Of a DNA stretch of 64,000 nt, positions 57,947 through 64,000 are shown piece by piece. The DNA comes from Erodium maritimum (taxonomy: Eukaryota; Streptophyta; Magnoliopsida; Geraniales; Geraniaceae). The first letter of the stretch is position 1. The number at the start of each line of letters is the position of its first letter. Location: positions 80,956,523 through 81,020,522 of the forward strand of contig OY997589.1 of NCBI GenBank assembly GCA_963921825.1, read 5' to 3'. Below the pieces are notes generated by a model. It saw only the letters and a list, made by a program, of their open reading frames with translations, was not told where the DNA came from and did not search any database. The position numbers were made by a program, and so were the translations under genes.

Positions 57947-58932
57947 TGTTGGAATATATATGTAGAACTGATGAAATGCGGGAATAGAATTAAACAATGC
58001 AAACAATTGAAAACTGGAAAGAACCAACCGGTTGGACGTGTAGAACTCGCAGCAGAAGTGTAGCAAACTATCAGCACCTCGCAGTAGAAACTATTAGCAC
58101 TTTGCAGCATAATGTATTAGCACTTCTCAGCATAAACTATTAGCAGTTGGTTGGTAAGCAATCAGTTGTGGCGTGGCTCAAGACCACTGACTTGAAAGCA
58201 ATATTTCTGAGTGATCGAGGTGGCGATTAGCAACGGTTTCTCCCCAAGGTTACACAGCTCTACCCAGTAGCGCGTCCACTCGCTCTACTAGATGTGGAGA
58301 CAGCAGAACAACGACCAGAACAAAGGTGTAGTAATGTGAAAAGAAGGAGGTAAAACCGAGTATAGTTTGGCTCTAGTTAGGTTGTGAAAACGTTAGTTAC
58401 AAAAGAGAACCAAAACTAAGTTTATATAGGCTCAAATTAGATTTCGGTTTCAAGTCTCTTAAAAACACAATAAAACCCATTAATAATGAAATAAAATCTG
58501 ATTTTTCAGTTTCCTGAATTAAACCACGTTTTTAATTCACAATCAAAACGTTTCAGCTATTAATTCAGAATCAACACTGAAAAACGTTACAACTTATTTA
58601 AATTCAAAAAGATTTGAACTTCAGAAAAGCTTTTCCCAAAAAATTAATTCTTGCTCTGTTTCAGCCCGCCCCGTAGGGGCTCTGCCCGATCCCGAACCCG
58701 AACCCGAGCTCGGCCCGTCCTGACCCGAACCCGAGCTCGGCCCGTCCTGACCCGAATGGACGACGGCGGTGTGCGCGAGGCCCAGACCGGCCCAACCTGC
58801 ATAGGGCCCTTTAGTGATTGTTGAACAGGAAAGAGAAGGGAGAGCTTATAAACTCAAACCAACTCATCTCCCTTTCCGATGTGGTACTCTGTACCAAAAA
58901 GCAAAAAGGCTTTTGAAGCCTAGTTTCCAACA
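57947..58932 (-). repeat. Copia B 5' LTR (986 bp)
   Basis: Partner of 50250-51168. It includes a tandem duplication of a 27-bp unit (CCCGAGCTCGGCCCGTCCTG core) at about 58692-58750 and an extra ~41 bp after position 57985. Confidence 0.93.
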
Positions 58933-58937
58933 AAGAA

Positions 58938-59470
58938 CATTTTTCAAATGAAGCGTTTGACGAGGAGTATGAATATGTGAATGACCAATATGAGAAATAT
59001 ACATATCTGATCCGTTTGCGGTTTGCACTTGATCCTTGCCACCATATTTCTCTCGGATAGTTAGGCGATCGAGCTCTCCAGTGATATGGTCGGTTGCGCC
59101 TGTATCTTTGTACCAATTTGTGTCTACCGCATAGCTCGGCAAGGAGTGTGCTATTGCAGTATGTCCTCGGCTTGGTAGGAATGATCAAATCGATGATAAC
59201 AATTGATAGCAACATGACCAATTTTCGCACATACTTGACACGTTGACATACTGTTGTAGTAGCTTGTGCCACGATTCTGGCGGTCATGATGTTCACGCCC
59301 GAGTCCTTTTCCGTCGCCGTTTGGGTTGTGTCCACTTCGACTACGTCCGCCGCGTCCACGTCCTGTGCCACGGTTTCCACGAGCAATTAAATCAACTTGC
59401 ATCACATCTTAGTTCTGTTCTTGACGCATTTCAAAGTTCAGAAGCTGAGCGTAGGCGTCATTGAGGGTGA
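58938..59470 (-). pseudogene. Copia A gag end and protease (broken)
   Basis: The minus strand from 59470 encodes NDAYAQLLNFEMRQEQN, a stop, then a Gly/Arg-rich linker (GNRGTGRGRGGRSRSGHNPN) and the zinc knuckle CQVCAKIGHVAINC at about 59230. Protease WYKDTGATDHITGELDRLTI lies near 59110-59050 after a TAG at about 59152 and a short frame join. The fragment ends at HLKNVL next to AAGAA (58933-58937), and the coding sequence resumes across Copia B at 50244 as HVPKTSKN. Confidence 0.85.
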
Positions 59471-59654
59471 CTGGCTAAAGACTAGGTAAAACTAACAACA
59501 CTATATTTTTAACAGTATATACGTCGAGTAGAGACAATTTCCTCTCTCTCTATTTCTCTATAGATTCTTCTTACCATATGAGACTATAGATTCGACTCCC
59601 TAAATTTTCACCAAATCGATTATGTTGAATCAATCTTCATTATACATGCTCTTA

Positions 59655-60374
59655 CTCCTTCGAATTATATTTTACTATATTTGATTTTAAGAACAAATGA
59701 TATATAGTATTGGTATTGTGGATTATTGGTGTTTAAACTTGTAATAATCAAACTCTTGGAACACTTGTAATAGAATATACCCAAATCTATTAAACGATGC
59801 TGTATGGTGGAAAGACCTCCTAATTACTATGATGAAATTATACAAAAACCTGTACGAAACGAACAAATTCACTAAAAAAGCAAAAAAAAAATATATATCC
59901 ATTGAACAAATTCACTAAAAAAGCAAAAAAATTATATTCATTAAAAAATACATTTATTAAAAAAGCTAGAACACTTAAACCGATCCAAATATCCTCTTGG
60001 ACTGGCAAACTAAATGCAGGTAATGAGTCTCACGCCAAACGGGATTCATATAGGAATATAAGAGTTACCTATCGTCTGCATCTCTTGATACTAGTGCATG
60101 TTGTTTTTTGTCGACATCAATTAGTGTCGATGCCTCTTGTTTTTTTAGGACTTTCGATCAACGGACATCTAATTTCACCCTCCCTAGTTCTTGCCTAAAT
60201 CTTCCCCCTTTCTCTCTTCGTCTTTGACACCTTCCGGCCTTAGTCGTTGCCGTCAAACATTGGGGTATGGATTGGATCTGGAAGCCGGGGTCTCCGCGGT
60301 GTACAAAAAACCGCTTGTCCCACCAACGAAGACACCAAACACGTCGAACTCGTTCTCAAACTTGTACTGTCAAT
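59655..60374. other. Intergenic sequence, nothing recognised
   Basis: AT-rich. A ~24-bp phrase (ACAAATTCACTAAAAAAGCA) is tandemly repeated near 59863 and 59906. No coding family seen. Confidence 0.35.
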
Positions 60375-60940
60375 AAGGTTGGTCCTTCACGAGCCTCCAC
60401 TAGTGTTTCCTCAAAAAGTCATGCTCGTATAATCATTTGTATTTTTTCTCCGCATCATCACGACTTGATCGTTCGATCCAACGGTTTTCTATATGTGCTT
60501 AATCTTAAACCAACATCCTTGGACCTGTTGCACTTTATTATTGATCACATTCTAGTGATCCTTGTACTTCTCCCGCTCTCGATCTCCATCGGATGGTGAC
60601 CTTCTCAACATGCTAAGTAGCGACTTTGTTCTAGAAAGTTCTTGAATATGAACTACCAACAAGGTTGGTACTTCACGCGCCTCTCTCCAAAAGAAGTCAG
60701 GCTCGTACATTCGCTTTTACTCCTTTTGCACACCGGCCATGACTTGATTGTATGATCGAACCATTTTCTAAATATGCATAATTTTGGACCAATACCTATG
60801 GAATTGATTCATTTTCCTGTTGATCACACCTTAATGATCTTTTTCGTTCTTACCTATTCGATCTCCATCGGATATTGACCTTCTTATCCTGTTGAGCTCT
60901 TCGGCGACTTTGTTCCAAAAGGTCTTCTCATCCTGGTCAC
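60375..60940. repeat. Diverged tandem duplication, 286-bp period
   Basis: Copy 1 (60375-60660) and copy 2 (60661 to about 60940) share AAGGTTGGT, CTTCACG, GTCAxGCTCGTA, GATCTCCATCGGAT and GCGACTTTGTTC landmarks in order. They lie just upstream of the Copia E LTR end and may be part of its LTR or older sequence. Confidence 0.7.
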
Positions 60941-61064
60941 TAACGTTGGTGAAATCCTTATTAGTCATCCTCTTCTTGTTCTCTTCTTACAAGCAATTCT
61001 TATCCTCTTCTTGTTATTCTACTTGTTCTCTATTTCTATTTGTCATCCTACATGGTAACATAGC
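60941..61064 (+). mobile_element. Copia E 5' LTR end and primer-binding site
   Basis: The LTR appears to end ...CATCCTACA at 61052. TGGTAACATAGC at 61053-61064 differs at two positions from the usual initiator-Met tRNA primer site TGGTATCAGAGC. The LTR start was not located, so only its 3' part is reported. Confidence 0.5.
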
Positions 61065-61182
61065 AACAAGAGGAGAGACAAATATTAGTGGAGAAAAAAT
61101 TAACTTATCTCCGCTAGTAGGGGAAAGGAATCAAGAGAGAAGTGAGAAGTAAATCGAGTGACACAAATTTGAGTGATACACA

Positions 61183-64000
61183 GTGAGAATGACGAACAAT
61201 AGAGGTGGATCACAACCACTAATTCCGATGTTCAAAGGTGAAAAATATCATCTTTGGAGCGTCAAGATGCAGACCATGTTCAGATCTCAGGAGCTATGGG
61301 AGATCGTTGCGAATGGGTACAGTGAACCAACAGAGTCACCATCAGAACCTGATCAAAAGTTGCGTGATCATCGCAAACGTGATACTAAGGCGTTCTTCAT
61401 CCAGACTGCAGTGGATGATGATATATTTCCCCGAATTTCATCCGCCAAAACAACAAAAGAGGCATGGGGAATTATCAAACATGAGTGTTTTGGCGATAAG
61501 AAGGTAATTTTCGTTAAATTACAATCTCCCCGCTCTGATTTTGAATCTTTGAGAATGAAAGACAAAGAGCCGGTTCAAAGTTATTTGTCTAGAGTGTCTG
61601 GAGTTGTTAATCAAATGAAGTCCTATGGTGAAAATTTTACTAACGAAGTTGTTGGTAAAGTGCTAAGGAGCTTAACGGCAAATTACAACCACATGGTTGC
61701 TGCAATTGAGGAATCTAAAGATCTCTCTGTTTACACATTTGATGAATTAATGTGTTCCTTGTTAGCTCATGAAGTCAGGATTAATAAGGATGATGAGAAA
61801 GCAGAGGAGAAAGCCTTTCCGGTGAAGGTTGAACCGTCCTTTAAAGGAAAGTTTGAATACTCTGGAGGCGGAGGAAGAGACCGTGGTGGCTATCGTGGTT
61901 GGGGTCGAGGCTGCGGTAGAGGTCGAATTCAGTTCTCAGGTGAATGCAATTACTACAAGAAATATGGCCACAAAGAAGGTGACTGCTGGTCAAAATAGAG
62001 GAGTGAGCAGAAACAAGCAAATTTCACCTCCACCATGATTGATGACAACAACAAAAACAAGATATTTATGGCTCACTCATCTATTGAAAGTAATACAAAT
62101 TACAGCTCTGTGTGGTTCCTTGATAGTGGCTGCTCCAACCACATTTCTATGTCAAAGGAATTGTTCAAAGATCTTGATGAGTCGAAAATGCATTGTTCGA
62201 CTTGGAGGCGATAAGGAGATGCTAGTTGAAGGAATGGGAACAATTGCAATCAAAACCATTCAAGGTGATGTTAAAGTACTTTATGATGTGCAATATGTTC
62301 TTGCTTTGGCCCATAATTTGTTGAGTTTGGGGCAATTGATGCTTATTGGCTATCGTATTGAATTTGATGATGGTATGAGCTGTGTGATTGATAAGAAATC
62401 AGGTCATTTCATTGCAAAGATTAAAATGACTCCAAACATGATGTTTCCTCTTGATATTTCTAATGTTATGCCATCTAATGCATTGATTGTCAAGCAAAAC
62501 AGTGAGTCTGAACTATGACATTTGAGATATGTACATCTATATGCTAAGGGGCTAAGACTTCTAAGTCGTATGGTTGTTGGTCTTCCATGAATAGAATACA
62601 TTCATTTCTGTGAAGGGTGTGTTTATGGGAAGCATGCAAGAGCTTCTTTTCCTGTTGGAAATTCATGGAGAGGTTCTGTGAGTCTGGAACTTGTTCATGC
62701 AGATTTGGGCGGGCCTATGAAAACTGAATCTTTGGGAGATAGTCGATATTTTTTATTGTTCACTGACGATTTTTTCACGCATGAGTTGAGTGTATTTCTT
62801 AAAGTTCAAATTTGAAGCATTTGAGAACTTTAAGAAATTCAAGGCCTTGGTTGAAAATCAAAGTGGTAAACGCTTGATTGCTCTACGAACTGATAGAGGT
62901 GGTGAATTTGTGTATGATGATTTCACTAACTTTTGTAATGAGCATGACATTCACAGAGAACTCACCGCGCCATATTCACCTGAGCAAAATGGAGTTGTAG
63001 AGCGGAAAAATCATACAACGGTACAAATGGCAAGATGTATGTTGAAAACAAAGGGGCTTCCAGATAAGTTGTGGGGAGAAGCAGTTGCAACGGTAATGTA
63101 TTTGTTAAATATCTCTCCAAAAAAGGTTGTTCTTAATCAAACACCGTATGAGGCATGGAGATGCTAAAAGCCATCTCCAAACTTGATAAATACATCTTTA
63201 TTGGTTATTGTCAACATTCCAAAGCATATCGTCTATATAATCCAATTACTGGCAAAGTTGTGATTAGCAGAATGTCATGTTAAATGAAAAAGACAATTGG
63301 GAGGAGATAGAAAAGAATGGAACAACTGATGATGTTTTTGCAGTGGATGATGAAAATGTTGCATGTGCTCCTCCAACAAGTACTCCACCGACTACATCCC
63401 CGTCTACTCCGTCAAGTACAACTTCATCTACACCTGATGGAAGTAGCAACATGTCTCCATCTACTCCATATTCAAGTAGCATCAGTGAAACACCACCAAA
63501 GAGGTTCAGAGAGTTACATGATATCTATAATTCATGTAACTTTGATTTATATGTATCTGGCCCATTTTATTATGAAGAAGCTGCAGAAATACCAGAGTGG
63601 CAAAATGCAATGAATGAGGAGCTACAAGCCATTGAGAAGAACTCAACATGGGAGTTAGTTGATTCTCCCAAAGACAAGAAAATTGTTGGGTTGAAGTGAG
63701 TGTTCTGAACAAAGTATAATGCTGATGGAAGCATTCAGAAGAGAAAGGCTCAGCTCGTAGACAAAGGATACTCACAGTTGCAAGGTATTGATTTTGATGA
63801 GACTTACTCTCATGTTGCTCGGTTTGAAATAGTAAGAGTATTCTTGGCTTTAGTTGCTCAATTGAAATTTCCTGTGTACCAATTTGATGTTAAATCTGTA
63901 TTTTTGAATGGTACGTTAGAGGAGGAAGTATATGTTTCACAACCAGAAGGCTTTATTGTTTGTGGTAGTGAAAACAAAGTCTACAGGTTAAGGAAAGCTT
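61183..64000 (+). pseudogene. Copia E gag-pol, decayed, runs off the window
   Basis: Gag (61183-61998, 271 aa) opens with PLIPMFKGEKYHLWSVKMQT and has a UBN2 region (AKTTKEAWGIIKHE, LSRVSGVVNQMKSYG), then a Gly/Arg-rich linker. Its zinc knuckle has lost the second Cys (CNYYKKYGHKEGDCW). Protease WFLDSGCSNHIS lies at about 62110. Pre-integrase is weak. Integrase LIALRTDRGGEFVYDDF and YSPEQNGVVERKNHTTVQMA lie at 62875-63030. A Ser/Thr/Pro-rich spacer precedes RT: WQNAMNEELQAIEKNSTWEL, then two TGA codons (at a Trp and an Arg position), [19 protein letters not shown] and [20 protein letters not shown]. The window ends inside RT. Frameshifts occur near 62190, 62520, 62800 and 63170. Confidence 0.9.

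Larger units (their letters stand above)
50250..58932 (-). mobile_element. Copia B, full-length LTR element nested in Copia A
   Basis: AAGAA at 50245-50249 and 58933-58937 flanks the 8683-bp insert. Both LTRs start TGTTGG and end CCAACA on the plus strand. The gene order (gag at 57897 down to RNase H at 53796) sets the minus orientation, with the 5' LTR at 57947-58932. A polypurine tract lies at 51169-51182 (TTTGTGAGGGAT on the minus strand) beside the 3' LTR. No good initiator-Met primer site follows the 5' LTR; the bases there read ATTTGAAAGCAATC. It contains a solo LTR at 51321-53268 and a 32-base homopolymer at 55885. Confidence 0.95.
45841..59514 (-). mobile_element. Copia A, outer element of the nested complex
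   Basis: GTATA at 45836-45840 and 59515-59519 flanks the insertion. The 3' LTR (minus orientation) is 45841-46058, TGTAAAGATT...TTTTTAACA on the plus strand, with a purine tract (TTGAGGGGAAG on the minus strand) next to it. The 5' LTR survives only as about 45 bp (59470-59514), fused directly into gag, so gag N-terminal sequence and the primer site were deleted. Copia A is interrupted by Copia B at 50250-58932 and by a truncated LINE at 46097-47247. Confidence 0.85.
45722..59651. mobile_element. Probable Tourist-like MITE, split by Copia A
   Basis: TTA at 45719-45721 precedes GAGCATCCACAGTGAAG, and the right arm ends ...CATGCTC at 59651 followed by TTA at 59652-59654. The arms share GAGCAT, GATTCAAC and GTGAAAA spacing as inverted repeats, with about 115 bp of MITE on the left (45722-45840) and 135 bp on the right (59515-59651). 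The Copia A insertion lies between them with its own GTATA duplication. The end similarity beyond GAGCAT is imperfect, so this is moderate evidence. Confidence 0.5.

Noticed and set aside
1..64000. A novel defence, biosynthetic or regulatory system
   Set aside because: Apart from GATL and the TRM6 relic, everything recognisable belongs to known classes of plant mobile elements; the only hint of novelty is the transposase-free ORF1 elements.

Overview
The window is plant nuclear DNA, most likely from a eudicot. The evidence is AT-rich intergenic sequence, a plant-specific GATL glycosyltransferase gene without introns, a plant-type TRM6 exon series with GT-AG introns, and a dense load of plant transposable elements (Copia, Gypsy-like LTRs, L1-type LINEs, hAT, PIF/Harbinger, a MULE-like MITE). 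I saw no rRNA, CRISPR array, operon or convincing tRNA gene. The species cannot be named from the sequence alone.

Only one cellular gene looks intact: a GATL (GT8) galacturonosyltransferase-like gene at 25285-26418 (+). A second cellular locus, a TRM6-like tRNA m1A58 methyltransferase subunit, is recognisable as scattered exons from 7909 to about 12910 (+). It looks dead: one coding exon is split by a 2.27-kb PIF/Harbinger element with a TTA target duplication, later exons are eroded and the N-terminal coding exons are missing. That element carries an apparently intact two-exon Myb/SANT-like ORF1 but no DDE transposase.

Layout from left to right. 1-2170: an L1-type LINE on the minus strand (RRM-type ORF1 and the start of the endonuclease), cut by the window edge. 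2230-3380: a Copia RNase H tail with LTR. 3381-7908: mostly non-coding, with possible UTR exons and an unclassified repeat. 7909-12910: TRM6 pseudogene plus Harbinger element. 12911-21888: decayed intergenic DNA with a hAT-like MITE, a LINE reverse transcriptase fragment, a Gypsy-type LTR fragment with a 48-bp tandem array, a GC-rich hAT-like element and a MULE-like MITE with a 10-bp target duplication. 21889-23440: a LINE ORF1-only copy (minus). 23441-28070: the GATL gene island. 28071-33000: a second LINE ORF1-only copy (minus) split by a 2.8-kb solo LTR. 33276-37318: a complete but decayed hAT element with an 8-bp target duplication. 37450-41065: a decayed Copia (+). 41196-44792: a second PIF/Harbinger element with two SANT-like ORFs and no transposase, itself split by a 1.07-kb solo LTR of the same family as the 2.8-kb one. 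45722-59651: a nested complex (a probable MITE, holding Copia A, holding Copia B, holding a solo LTR, with a truncated LINE also in Copia A). 61053-64000: a Copia element (+) running off the right end.

Most inserts can be ordered in time because their target duplications and the interrupted reading frames rejoin exactly. The best candidates for a second look are the two Harbinger-like elements that keep ORF1 without a transposase. Long homopolymer C runs at 21464 and 55885 may be assembly artefacts. Nothing here amounts to a clear new biological system.
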